From the NCBI GenBank assembly GCA_950097015.1, contig CATNEN010000003.1, positions 992,001 to 1,056,000 of the forward strand: 64,000 nucleotides of DNA. Reading direction: 5' to 3'. A model generated the notes under the pieces. The model worked only from the letters and a program-made list of their open reading frames with translations. It was not told the origin of the DNA and searched no databases. A program made the position numbers and the translations under genes. Each line of letters starts with the position of its first letter. Within the stretch, counting starts at the first letter, position 1. Below are positions 25,001-35,402 of the stretch, piece after piece. Origin of the DNA: Macrostomum hystrix. Lineage: Eukaryota > Platyhelminthes > Macrostomidae.

Positions 25001-27091
25001 CAATCTGATACTCTTTGAGATCCTCAATCTGATACTCTTTGAGACCCTCAATCTGATACTCTTTGAGATCCTCAATCTGATACTCTTTGAGATCCTCAAT
25101 CAGATCTCTTTGAGATCCTCAATCAGATCTCTTTGAGATCCCCAATCAGATACTCTTTGAGATCCTCAATCAGATACTCTTTGAGATCCTCAATCAGATA
25201 CTCTTTGAGATCCTCAATCTGATATTCTTTGAGATCCTCAATCTGATACTCTTTGAGATCCTCAATCTGATACTCTTTGAGATCCTCAATCAGATACTCT
25301 TTGAGATCCTCAATCTGATACTCTTTGAGATCCCCAATCTGATACTCTTTGAGATCCTCAATCAGATACTCTTTGAGATTCTCAATCTGATACTCTTTGA
25401 GTTCCTCAATCTGATACTCTTTGAGATCCTCAATCTGATACTCTTTGAGATCCTCAATCTGATACTCTTTGAGACCCTCAATCTGATACTCTTTGAGACC
25501 CTCAATCTGATACTCTTTGAGATCCTCAATCTGATACTCTTTGAGATCCTCAATCAGATACTCTTTGAGATCCTCAATCTGATACTCTTTGAGATCCTCA
25601 ATCTGATACTCTTTGAGATCCTCAATTAGATACTCTTTGAGATCCTCAATCTGATACTCTTTGAGATCCTCAATCAGATCTCTTTGAGATCCTCAATCAG
25701 ATCTCTTTGATATCCCCAATCTGATACTCTTTGAGATCCCCAATCTGATACTCTTTGAGATCCTCAATATGATACTCTTTGAGATCCTCAATCAGATACT
25801 CTTTGAGACCCTCAATCTGATACTCTTTGAGATCCTCAATCAGATCTCTTTGAGATCCTCAATCTGATACTCTTTGAGACCCTCAATCTGATACTCTTTG
25901 AGACCCTCAATCTGATACTCTTTGAGATCCTCAATCAGATCTCTTTGAGATCCTCAATCTGATACTCTTTGAGATCCTCAATCAGATCTCTTTGAGACCC
26001 TCAATCTGATACTCTTTGAGACCCTCAATCTGATACTCTTTGAGATCCTCAATCAGATACTCTTTGAGATCCTCAATCAGATACTCTTTGAGATCCTCAA
26101 TCTGATACTCTTTGAGATCCCCAATCAGATACTCTTTGAGATCCTCAATCAGATACTCTTTGAGATCCTCAATCTGATACTCTTTGAGATCCTCAATCAG
26201 ATACTCTTTGAGATCCTCAATCAGATACTCTTTGAGATCCTCAATCAGATACTCTTTGAGATCCCCAATCTGATACTCTTTGAGATCCTCAATCAGATAC
26301 TCTTTGAGATCCTCAATCTGATACTATTTGAGATCCTCAATCAGATACTCTTTGAGATCCCCAATCTGATACTCTTTGAGATCCTCAATCAGATACTCTT
26401 TGAGATCCCCAATCAGATACTCTTTGAGATCCTCAATCAGATACTCTTTGAGATCCCCAATCTGATACTCTTTGAGATCCTCAATCAGATACTCTTTGAG
26501 ATCCTCAATCTGATACTATTTGAGATCCTCAATCAGATACTCGTTGAGATCCTCAATCAGATACTCTTTGAGATCCCCAATCAGATACTCTTTGAGATCC
26601 TCAATCAGATACTCTTTGAGATCCCCAATCTGATACTCTTTGAGATCCTCAATCTGATACTCTTTGAGATCCCCAATCTGATACTCTTTGAGATCCACCA
26701 TTTGAACTTTTTCGAGCTATATTAACTGAGAACACTTTTTTACATTGCTTCCAATTCTATTAAATTTTCCATTCAAATCCAGAATTCGCCTTAAGAGGAT
26801 CAATTTTCCTAGAAAACTAGTCAGCCAGGTAGCCACACAGTTGCACAAACCTTCAGTCCAGCAAAAGTTGTTAATAAACTGTTCCTGGCCAGTGTGAGAC
26901 CCGACCTCCGTAGGCACATAGCAGGCCACTGGCGACAGAATGTATGTCTTGACCGTGATGGTGGTGCAGCACACCAGCAGCAGCACCACAGTCACCTGGA
27001 AGTGCAATCTGTCTGAGAAGTCTTCAACACCTGCGTAGTTGACTCCTGGGAATTTAGTGAATTTGGTGATGAGCTCAGCTGCCGCAGCCAT
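19049..27091 (-). CDS. Innexin 4, three exons, with a giant first intron
   Basis: Exons 27091-26851, 20618-20299 and 19852-19049 join in phase (1/2, then 0) to 454 residues. Exon 1 gives the N-terminus, segment 1 and loop 1 up to NNFCWTEG (Cys57, Cys77). Exon 2 begins TFAIPLADF and carries YYQWVPFVLGLQ and the cytoplasmic loop. Exon 3 carries segments 3 and 4, loop 2 (FPRVSACAIP and VASQCTLP cysteines) and the tail. Donors are gtttgt after 26851 and gtgagt after 20299; acceptors are cag before 20618 and 19852. The first intron is 6.2 kb and almost wholly a 24-bp minisatellite. It is the most diverged of the four, for example LRLMEERHRD where the others have LKLADNY. Confidence 0.9.
20875..26697. 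repeat. 5.8-kb minisatellite, 24-bp unit, in innexin 4 intron 1
   Basis: About 240 copies of a unit starting gatactctttgag and ending atcctcaatc plus a variable base. The main polymorphism is caatcaga versus caatctga. Minor variants are gagaccc, gatcccc, gattctc and 23-bp units (gatctctttgag). A 24-bp unit keeps frames open on both strands, so spurious repetitive frames appear on both. Higher-order structure is present: rare marker variants recur at exactly 1128 bp (47 units). Confidence 0.97.
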
Positions 27092-28081
27092 GGACTGGCT
27101 GCTTCTTGTCGTTATTTAATCAAGATAAAAGCGGGATAAATGTCTGTCTAGAAATAACGAAAATTATGCCCTGCTTATATTTAACTCGATCTCCTCACCC
27201 TACCCACCATCCACCCCTTCGACCATCTGGGTACAGTTCTGGGGAATACACTATTGGGCAAGGGGAAGCGTCAGCTAAATGAACAACGCTAGAGAGAAAC
27301 AGAGGCAGAGAGGAAAATTAGGGCTTGGGAGAGAAAACTGCCTTCACCTATGTACTTTATTGAAGTCTGCAGTTCCCCACACACTCTTCCCCTGAGAGAT
27401 CCGGCTATGTATTATGTAGATATTGTACAGGGTGTACACCGGTGTCGTTGCCTCCCAGTGTGTACAGGCTGTGTAGAAGCCACGCGCTTCCAATTTCTGG
27501 GATCAAACAGAACAGCTCAGTGGTTTGAAGGGGTTTTTAGAATGGCAGACAAACGATGGCTCCTCGATTTCTGAGTATAACTTGTACAGAGCAGCAGTAA
27601 ACTAGAAAACATTATGGTCGAAAAACAAGCTATGAGGATTCCTTATCAGAACAACTAGACTTATAAATCACAGGAAACATGCAGATTCCATGCCTTTTCA
27701 GAATATACGAAAATAAACTGAAAAAATTATTTGTTATTTGCCGGTACTCGTACGACTTCGTAGACAAGAAAGATTATGATATTTTTTGCATTTCAGAGCT
27801 CAATAATTAGATATATTGAGCTTGCAATACTACTCGCAGTACCAAAGCAACGATCTTTTCCTATTATTATTCAATATTATTTTATCGAACCGTTTTTCAC
27901 GGCGTTAAGATACGAATAATATGTGAATTTTTTAGCCAACCCTGTCAAATTAGAATAATTGCTAATAATAATTTTGCACGCTAAAAACAAATTCAAAGAT
28001 CGTCCATGCACGGCCTATTTACTTGCCGTGTTTTTGGGCGTAAATTGTATTAAAACTTGGAAATTCGATAAAATGTTAACA
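27092..28081. other. Upstream region of innexin 4
   Basis: No gene recognised. Probably contains the innexin 4 promoter immediately right of 27091. Confidence 0.45.
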
Positions 28082-28399
28082 CTAAACTGCTTTCTTGTGC
28101 AAATGGGCCAAATTTTTTTTCTGCCCGACGTGAAAATCTTGTTGCTTATAAACTTTAGGCCCCAAAAACTTTCGATCGATCAATCGATCGCACTGAAAAC
28201 GCAGAACATGGTAGACTATATACTGATCTACAGGGCCCGCTTGGATGCAATGGACGGCCTCCCTCCCCAAAGTAGGAAATTCGATCAGCAGCAGCGATGA
28301 ATAAGCGCGGTCGTGCTTCATACGATCCTGGGCCTGTGCATTGGATAGAGCCAACGAAGCAGTTAGCAGCACCAACAAGCATTTCGCGAGCGTTTTCAT
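28082..28399 (-). CDS. Possible small secreted protein (unrecognised)
   Basis: An ATG at 28399 opens a 105-codon frame whose first 24 residues look like a classical signal peptide: MKT, a Leu/Ala-rich core (CLLVLLTASLALS), then AQAQ as a plausible cleavage end. The rest (DRMKHDRAYSS...) has no family I recognise. The frame may be spliced before its stop at 28082, since its last 50 codons look like random sequence. It could be the first exon of a secreted peptide precursor, or chance. Confidence 0.35.
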   Translation of the reverse strand: MKTLAKCLLVLLTASLALSNAQAQDRMKHDRAYSSLLLIEFPTLGREAVHCIQAGPVDQYIVYHVLRFQCDRLIDRKFLGPKVYKQQDFHVGQKKNLAHLHKKAV

Positions 28400-29363
28400 A
28401 TCGCAACACATCTCGATCTCCGCTAGCAGCCAGCCATATCCGACCAAAATGCATAATCTGGTCCTCCATGTGATATGCACACTCGACAATGCCTCGACTG
28501 GCATGACAGACTAGTGCGTACCAGATTCGAAAAAAAACAAGTGTGGATTTTGGGTTATAAAGAAGGTGAAAGGATGCAGACTGGTCGAATACTTTTCTGT
28601 CTGCATTCTAAATGACGGAAATGTTAAGCGGCTTTTCTCCATCTCCCTCGAGGCCTATTCTTCCCAGAGCGTGGTGGTAACAGTTAGAGGGCGCGCAACC
28701 AGGTAGGAAATAATAAGGGAAGAACTCTAGCTCTTGGCGGCTGGACACCGGCAGAGACAGACGGGCAGACAGACAGAAAGCGAATGGGAGATCGGCTGAG
28801 AGAGATGAAGCGAGAGGGGTTTCTGGTGTCGCCCTGGCCAGCTAAATGCGCAGGCGTTCGACTGGGAAAGCATCAATCAATAATATACTCTCTCGTCTAT
28901 CTTGGCCGATGCTTTCGCGGGTCTGGAAGCCTCGCAGTTCAGCACTGATTTTGCATGCAACAATCCCACGGTACAAAAAAACCTGGGCGAACCAGCAGCG
29001 AAACAGCCAACCAACAGTCGCCAGCTGGCTTTGCGACCTCTGCGCTGCTCTCACTTCTTGCCAAGCTTCCTCTCATTCTAAGACCAATTCTGGGCTCCTG
29101 CATGCAGCTGCTGCGCCCTAGGTGAGGGATAGAGGGGACTGGGCGAGCGGAACCGGGTATGAGGTGGCACCTGGCGTTTTCAGGAAATAGGCGCTGCACA
29201 GCGCAGTATTCGATAAAGCTTAGCGGCAGAGGTCAGACAGACGGAGCGTAACCAGCAGACGCTTAGCTCTTTCAAATTGCTGCGAAACGAACTGGCTGCA
29301 ATCTGTCCGCAAAAACTTGCCGGAGTCCACAACGCAGAGCGGGCCGCAGCATCAGCATTCGAA
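28400..29363. other. Intergenic and 5' UTR region of the LIM gene
   Basis: No gene seen. It lies between a possible minus-strand gene and the plus-strand LIM gene, so a divergent promoter region is plausible. Confidence 0.4.
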
Positions 29364-30379
29364 ATGGACGCCACTGGCTTTTCCTGCATGAAATGCAGCA
29401 TGTCACTGACCGGCCACCGGTACATCCTACGCGACGAGAAGCCACACTGCATCAAGTGCTACGAGGAACTTTTTGCCAACACCTGCGAACAGTGTAAGGA
29501 GAAGATCGGATGCGACTCTAAGGTGAGACAAGTCTAACAAGAAGAAAGATCGGAACAGTATACGTTTTCATGCAATTCGATATTTCTTCGAAATCAATCC
29601 AGGACCTGTCGTACAAGGAGCGGCACTGGCACGAGCGCTGCTTCAAGTGCTCCGCCTGCAGCGCCAGCCTGGTCGACAAGCCGTTCGCCACCAAGGACGA
29701 GGCTCTGTACTGCTCCGACTGTCACGATGAGAAGTTCGCCGCCCGCTGCGACGGCTGCAGCAAGGTGTTCCGCGCCGGCATGCGCAAGTACGAGTACCAC
29801 GGCAAGCAGTGGCACGAGGAGTGCTTCCTGTGCCGGGAGTGCCGCCAGCCCATCGGCAGCCGCTCGTTTATCCCGCGCGAACAGGAAGTCTGCTGCGTGC
29901 CCTGCTACGAGGAGAAGTACGCGCAGAAGTGTCGCAAATGCGCCCAGGTGATCAAGCGCGGCGGCGTCACCTACAAAGGTGAGCCGTACCACAAGGAGTG
30001 CCTGGTGTGCGGCAACTGCAACACGCAGCTGGCCGGGCTAAAGTTTACTAGCAAAGAGGACAAGCCGTACTGCGCCGACTGCTACGGCCAGCTGTTCGCC
30101 AAGAAGTGCTGCCGCTGCAGCCAGGCCATCACCGGTGAGTGGCAGATCTTTAATCGAAATCACGGCTTTTCAGTCGCAGGTTAAAGCGCTACTGACGGGG
30201 CTAATTACGAACCCAATATCCATGTCCGTAAAGGCTTCGGCGGCTGCAAGTTTATCTCGTTCGAAGAGCGCCACTGGCACTCAGACTGCTTCGTGTGCTA
30301 CAAGTGCAACGTCAACCTGGTCGGCAAGGGCTTCCTAACTGACAGCGACGACATCCTGTGCCCAGAGTGCGGTCGCTAG
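29364..30379 (+). CDS. FHL: Four-and-a-half LIM domain protein (FHL family)
   Basis: Exons 29364-29522, 29603-30134 and 30234-30379 join in phase (0, then 1) to 278 residues, close to the roughly 280 residues of FHL proteins. Exon 1 holds the N-terminal half LIM (CMKC...CIKC) and starts the next zinc finger (CEQC). Exon 2 holds most of the full LIM domains with C-x2-C, H-x2-C and C-x2-C spacing (RHWHERCFKC, QWHEECFLC, PYHKECLVC). Exon 3 completes the last one (FISFEERHWHSDCFVC...CPEC). Motifs such as SLVDKPFA, QPIGSRSFIP and SLVGKGFLT-like LVGKGFLT are FHL hallmarks. FHL proteins are scaffolds at sarcomeres, focal adhesions and in the nucleus. The insect homologue is Limpet-like. Donors are gtgaga and gtgagt. 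Confidence 0.93.
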
Positions 30380-30643
30380 AATCTCAAAATTTCCTTGGCT
30401 CGCATTCAGGTGCATGATCCGCCTGCTTGCACCTGGGCCGGGTGGGAAGCGTGTGCGAGAAGGCCTCACAGCATTGACTCTTTTATTCTCAACTCTCTAG
30501 CTGATTACTTGATTATAATTACAGGGGCAATTTTAATATACAAGTACTTTCTGTGCCCACACTTAGTTCGAAATAGTATATTTGCAGTATTAAAATTTAT
30601 CGGAAACAGAACGAATAACGATCGACTGTCACGTTTTCGAGTA

Positions 30644-30649
30644 AATAAA
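30644..30649 (+). promoter_or_regulatory. Candidate polyadenylation signal of the FHL gene
   Basis: aataaa, about 265 bp after the stop codon on the same strand. It is the first clear hexamer downstream. Confidence 0.45.
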
Positions 30650-31874
30650 TGATACATGCTAGTTAATAGTACCAAAATGCCTGCCCTATTCCCAATGTCT
30701 CCATCTTCAATGATTCTTCCATCCAAGAAATAAACGTTGATAACGTACTGTAGCTTTTCATTCTAGTCGTTAAAAAATGTTACATTTTTAAGCTCGCTAC
30801 GCTTGGATAATTGCGCGTTACGTCAAGGCGATTTTTGCCATTAGAACGATCGCCTAGACACTAAAAATATAAGCAATAAAAAATTCATTCAGGCACTATT
30901 TATAAAACTTCATATCGCTTGTCACCATAGCAACTATCTGTTTCCCTATCCAAAACAACTTAGCCATGAATTTTATGATGTAGACTTTGGTCATGATTTG
31001 ATTATCTTAATAACATCGCCTTTTTTAAATACTAACAAATAAACTTAGCAATATATACATGGCTCATGCTGAGACAGTGTTAACTGTTCTTCCTTCGCTC
31101 ATCCTTCAAATTGGTCTGCAGGACCAAAACAAGCTCAAAATAGAGTTTTAGGATGTCACCAGCCAGCGCACAACGCAAGGTTGAAAAGCTCTCGAAACAG
31201 ATAATAAAAAAGACTGCCAGTACATTTTCTTCAGCCGAAAATGGCGAAAGGTCCTCCCCGGTCACAGCCACCATGGGGGCACGCCAGCAACAGCTGATGC
31301 CGTTCAGTCACCTCACCAGCAGAGGGGACGACAGCGACTGGAATGATGCTGGAGGCGGGACAGTCGCCTGCGCCAAAACAACATGCGGGATCTGGGCGCG
31401 CTAAAAGCTGATCACAGTCTCGGCCGCGTTGGCACTTCGCCTCTAACATCTCAAGCCAATTCACAAAACTTGCTGCTGAGGGAATTTGGCCGACTTGATT
31501 TCCTAGCAGCAGCAGCAGCAGCAGCAGTATTAACAGTACCTGCGTTTATGATACATGTGCATTACAACTGAAACTGTTAGTCAAACATGCTAGACTATGG
31601 CCCGCTAAAAAGAACAGACCTTTATTAATTTAGACAAAGTTCTTCAAGTGCTACAGCGAAGCATCCTTCAAAAATTATATTGACAAATAGTTGTATTGAC
31701 TGAATAAAGTCAGAACCAAGAAAGCCCAGATTGAAATAAGAAAGGTAAAAACTAAATTAGTAGACTTAAAACACATTATCTTACCAAGGGATTATTATAT
31801 TATTATTATATTACCAAGGGATTGACGTCGGAAACTAGAAAATCGACAAGTTCAGAGAAGCAAATTTAAAACGA
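30650..31874. other. Intergenic, no gene seen
   Basis: AT-rich with a short cag triplet run near 31507-31528 and a tta/tat microsatellite with a repeated taccaagggatt near 31783-31823. A frame at 31153-31404 has no recognisable motif. Confidence 0.4.
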
Positions 31875-32405
31875 ACCTGGTTGATGGGAAGAAACTGATG
31901 GAACCTGGTTGATGAGAAGAAACTGATGGAACCTGGTTGATGAGAAGAAACTGATGGAACCTGGTTGATGAGAAGAAACTGATGGAACCTTGTAGAATGA
32001 AAAGAAACTGATGGAACCTGGTTGATGAGAAGAAACTGATGGAACCTGGTTGATGAGAAGAAACTGATGGAACCTGGTTGATGAGAAGAAACTGATGGAA
32101 CCTGGTTGATGAGAAGAAACTGATGGAACCTGGTTGATGAGAAGAAACTGATGGTACCTGGTAGAATGAAAAGAAACTGACGGAACCTGGTTGATGAGAA
32201 GAAACTGATGGAACCTGGTATAACGAAAAGAAAGTGATGGAACCTGGTAGAATGAAAAGAAACTGATGGAACCTGGTAGAACGAAACGAAAGTGATGGAA
32301 CCTGGTAGAACGAAAAGAAACTGATGGAACCTGGTTGATGAGTAGAAACTGATGGAACCTGGTTGATGAGAAGAAACTGATGGAACCTGGTTGGTGAGAA
32401 TAATA
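31875..32405. repeat. 28-bp minisatellite, about 19 copies
   Basis: Unit gaacctggttgatgag followed by aagaaactgatg. A second unit type has tagaatgaaaag in place of ttgatgagaag and is concentrated at 32150-32325. All minus frames stay open through it because 28 is not a multiple of three. Confidence 0.95.
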
Positions 32406-33037
32406 GATTTCCAAGGTTATTAGAAATGAACTTACAAAACAGTATGTTTTTAAAACTAGTTTTTGTGCTTTCTAAAACAATATGCAATTAAGTACGCTGG
32501 CTTAATTCTTTAATTCTTGTTCGTTTATTTGTAGGAACTGAAAAAAGCGATTGAAACTAGTTAAATGTCAAACAATCGATACCAATGGAATTGAAAAGCA
32601 ACTAGCCAGCAGATATGCTATAGTTGCTACCTTATACGGCAAGTAGCCATTACAGTGTCTCACTTCGAAAATACAACAAGAGCTAACAACAAGATTCATA
32701 TCAAAATCGCATACGAGTATTAAACTATCTGCGCTAAACAGAGACATTCTCAATGTTTTCTTGGCTGCTGTCCATTTGACAGCATATAAGCTAAAAAGCT
32801 TACAGATTCAGGTCAAGTGACAGACTGATGGCTACAAAGATCATTATTTGTTAAAAAAAGAAATTTTGAACATAATTTTAAAGAATAAAAAAACAAATCA
32901 CCCATTGTTAAACAAGTGATACTTTGCGCTGATTTCACGCAAAATTAACTAAAGCAAGAAAAAACAAACGAGTCTTAACATGAGAACGCTGGGCAGATGG
33001 TTATTTTGGAGCAGTTTCGTCTGTAAGAAAACAACTT
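32406..33037. other. 3' flank of the CHTOP homologue, no gene seen
   Basis: AT-rich sequence without motifs. Confidence 0.4.
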
Positions 33038-34682
33038 CTAAAAATCGTCCTGCAGTTTGGCGTCCTTATAATAGGCATTTAGATCGCGATTCAAAGCCGA
33101 GTTTGTGTTCTGCATGTAAGCCTCTAGCTCTCTATCAAGGGCGTCTTTGTTCGCTGCGCCTTGCTGACCACCGCGACCTCCGCGGCCGCCGCGTTGACGA
33201 GTGCCGCCGCCGCCTCGGCCGCTAGCCCCGCCTCGGCCGCGAGAATACGAAGAGGCAGAATTGAAACGAAGATTGGTGTTCGCGGCAACGCGTCGAGGCC
33301 CAGTTGACAAAGCGGCCGCGGCGGCATTGCGATTCAGCCCAACGAAGAATCTGTTGATGAAGTGCATTAGTGAGCTGCTAGTCCAATGGTTACAGCTGTG
33401 ACCCAAGAGGTCAAGAGTTCAAATCTTAGTCCAATTAAAACAATTGGTGTCCTTGAACAACAGATTCCAGGCTGCTATAGTTCACCCAGCTGTGCTGTAC
33501 TGATAGAAACGACACCTACACATCTGGGTAGGTGTCGTTTTTATCTGCATTGGGTGGAGTACAGCTGGAGTGGATTAGCTAGAGTACAGCTGGGGTGGAT
33601 AAGTTAGAGTACAGCTGGAGTGGATAAGTTAGAGTACAGCTGGGGTGGATAAGTTAGAGTACAGCTGGAGTGGATAAGTTAGAGTACAGCTGGGGTGGAT
33701 AAGTTAGAGTACAGCTGGAGTGGATTGGGTACAGTGTAGTGGATTGGGTAGAGTGGAGTGGATTGGGTACAATGTAGTGGATTGGGTAGAGTGGAGTGGA
33801 TTGGGTACAGTGTAGTGGATTGGGTAGAGTGGAGTGGATTGGGTACAGTGTAGCTGGAGTGGATTGGCTGGGGTGCACCTTGGGCACTAGCTATGACTTG
33901 AAATTATTTTTTACCGGTCGAGAATTTTAGTCACCGAATTATTAATAAGTATTCAGGTAATAAGGGACCACGTAATTAGTCCCATCTTATTAACCGTGGT
34001 GTAATTAACGCGGGTGTAATATGTTATTAACCGGGGTGTACCATCCAATTAACCGTGGTGTAATTAACGCGGGTGTAATATCTTATTAACCGGGGTGTAC
34101 CATCCTAATAACCCGGGTGTACCATCCTATTAACTGGGGTGTACCATCCTATTAACCGGGGTGTACCATCTTATTAACCGGGTGTACCATCTTATTAACC
34201 GGGGTGTACCACAGTACCATCCTATTAACCGGGGTGTAACTCACCGACCGCGGCCCCGCCCAAATCCGCCTCGCTGACCACCTCCATGGCTAGCCGAGGC
34301 GGGCCCTTGAAATCCGGCGATTCCGCCACTTCGTCGTTCAACCCGACCATCGTGAACTCCGTGCAATTGGCCGCGCTGCCTCGGTGGCTGATCGAAAAAG
34401 TCGTTGGAGCCGACATTGTTGAAGCGGCGTTGGGCGCCAAAGCCGCCTCCACCAATGCGGGCAGACATTGGGCGCTGTGGCTGCTGCTGTTGCTGCTGCT
34501 GACGATTTTGCAGCTGTGTGAATCTGTGAATTGACAAATAACAAGCAACATGTAACTAACCAGAAAAAGTATTTTTCCATGTTTTAATGCTTGAATTTGT
34601 CTAGAAAAGCTAGTTACCTGTCATTCAAAGTCTTGCTGGTGCCATCCCCAAGCTTAACCCTCACAGGCAGTCGCCCACTCAT
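33038..34682 (-). CDS. CHTOP: CHTOP (Friend of PRMT1) homologue
   Basis: Exons 34682-34618, 34523-34245 and 33350-33038 join in phase (2, 2) to 218 residues. The ATG follows an acceptor cag directly, so a separate 5' UTR exon is expected. The N-terminus has SKTLNDRFTQL, like the SLNERFTNML motif of CHTOP. A Gln run and Arg/Gly-rich segments follow (GFGRGRGR, RGGRGGRGG), the expected targets of arginine methylation. The C-terminus has the doubled helix motif LDRELEAYM and LNRDLNAYY, as in the FoP duplication domain (LDNQLDAYM, LDAELDAYM). CHTOP works with TREX in nuclear mRNA export. Donors are gtaact and gtgagt. The last intron holds two minisatellites and a SINE. Confidence 0.85.
33365..33500 (+). 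mobile_element. tRNA-derived SINE just upstream of the CHTOP last exon
   Basis: Plus-strand tRNA-like head with A box tagtccaatggtt and B box aagagttcaaatc, then body words also in the SINE at 60080-60378 (gtgtcctt, ttcacccagctgt). It begins about 15 bp from the 3' splice site of the CHTOP last exon, on the antisense strand. Confidence 0.6.
33507..33540. repeat. Perfect 13-bp hairpin
   Basis: aaacgacacctac at 33507-33519 pairs with gtaggtgtcgttt at 33528-33540 around an 8-base loop. It lies between the SINE and the minisatellite in the CHTOP intron. Confidence 0.8.
33548..33862. repeat. Minisatellite A in the CHTOP intron
   Basis: A roughly 25-bp unit (ggataagttagagtacagct plus gggt or ggagt) is followed by a longer compound unit built on gtggattgggta with alternating cagtgta and gagtgga. 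The second part looks derived from the first. Confidence 0.9.
33985..34243. repeat. Minisatellite B in the CHTOP intron, about 22-bp unit
   Basis: Unit ccggggtgtaccatcctatt(aa) with variants accgtggtgtaatt and aacgcgggtgtaatat. The last unit runs into the 5' splice site of CHTOP exon 2 (donor read on the minus strand at 34244). Confidence 0.9.
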
Positions 34683-35402
34683 CTGAAAAATATTTTTATT
34701 TATTTATCACTTTTGTAAGTACACTAGTGAATAGACGAATAGTGTCCTCTTACTAAATTTAAAACTAGAGTTAGTGGTCAATAATCTGATTAATGTTGAT
34801 AACATCATGATATAGGGTTTAAATACACTAGACAGAACAATGATCCCAATTTTAGTATAGAACAAGAGACAATGTTCTCTTGGCCAAGGGAATAAATAGA
34901 AATTTCAAATTGTATTGCCTTCTCTTACTAATGAATAATGAATAAATGAATAATCCATCCTTGCTTTTTAATTCTGATAGTTTAAAAGTCTTTGCTACAT
35001 GTAAACAACAATTTACCTTAACAAAAGCAGAACTTTATAAACAAATTTCTATTAAAATTAGCATCATTTAGGCATCATTTAGCCTATTTTTCCTAGGCCT
35101 ATTGAATCATTTTTATTTAACTTTTTTTATCTAAGGCCTAATTGATATTTAATTAAATTGGTGACATGCAGTGCAAAAAAATATTTATACAAGTGCTAAC
35201 TCACATTAACATTACCACCCTATCAAACCAGTGACATCACATGGTCCACAAAACCTTCCAATTTGCTGTTAAGAGCTTGGGATAATGAAATAAATATTAT
35301 AGACTAAGCTTTAGACAAAACTCTTAGTGACTTTCTGCCAAATTGTTTTTGCCAAAGTGATCTAAATTCCTCAAAAGTTCGGCCTAACATATAAAAGAAA
35401 TA
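34683..35402. other. Upstream region of CHTOP, no coding exon seen
   Basis: AT-rich. Must contain at least one 5' UTR exon if the acceptor at 34683 is used. Confidence 0.35.

Noticed and set aside
20875-26697. CRISPR array or centromeric satellite
   Set aside because: Units are contiguous with no unique spacers, and the array sits between two in-phase innexin exons in a eukaryotic gene.
31852-32487. Minus-strand frames of up to 211 codons rich in QVPSVSSHQPGS
   Set aside because: 28-bp minisatellite translated in all frames.
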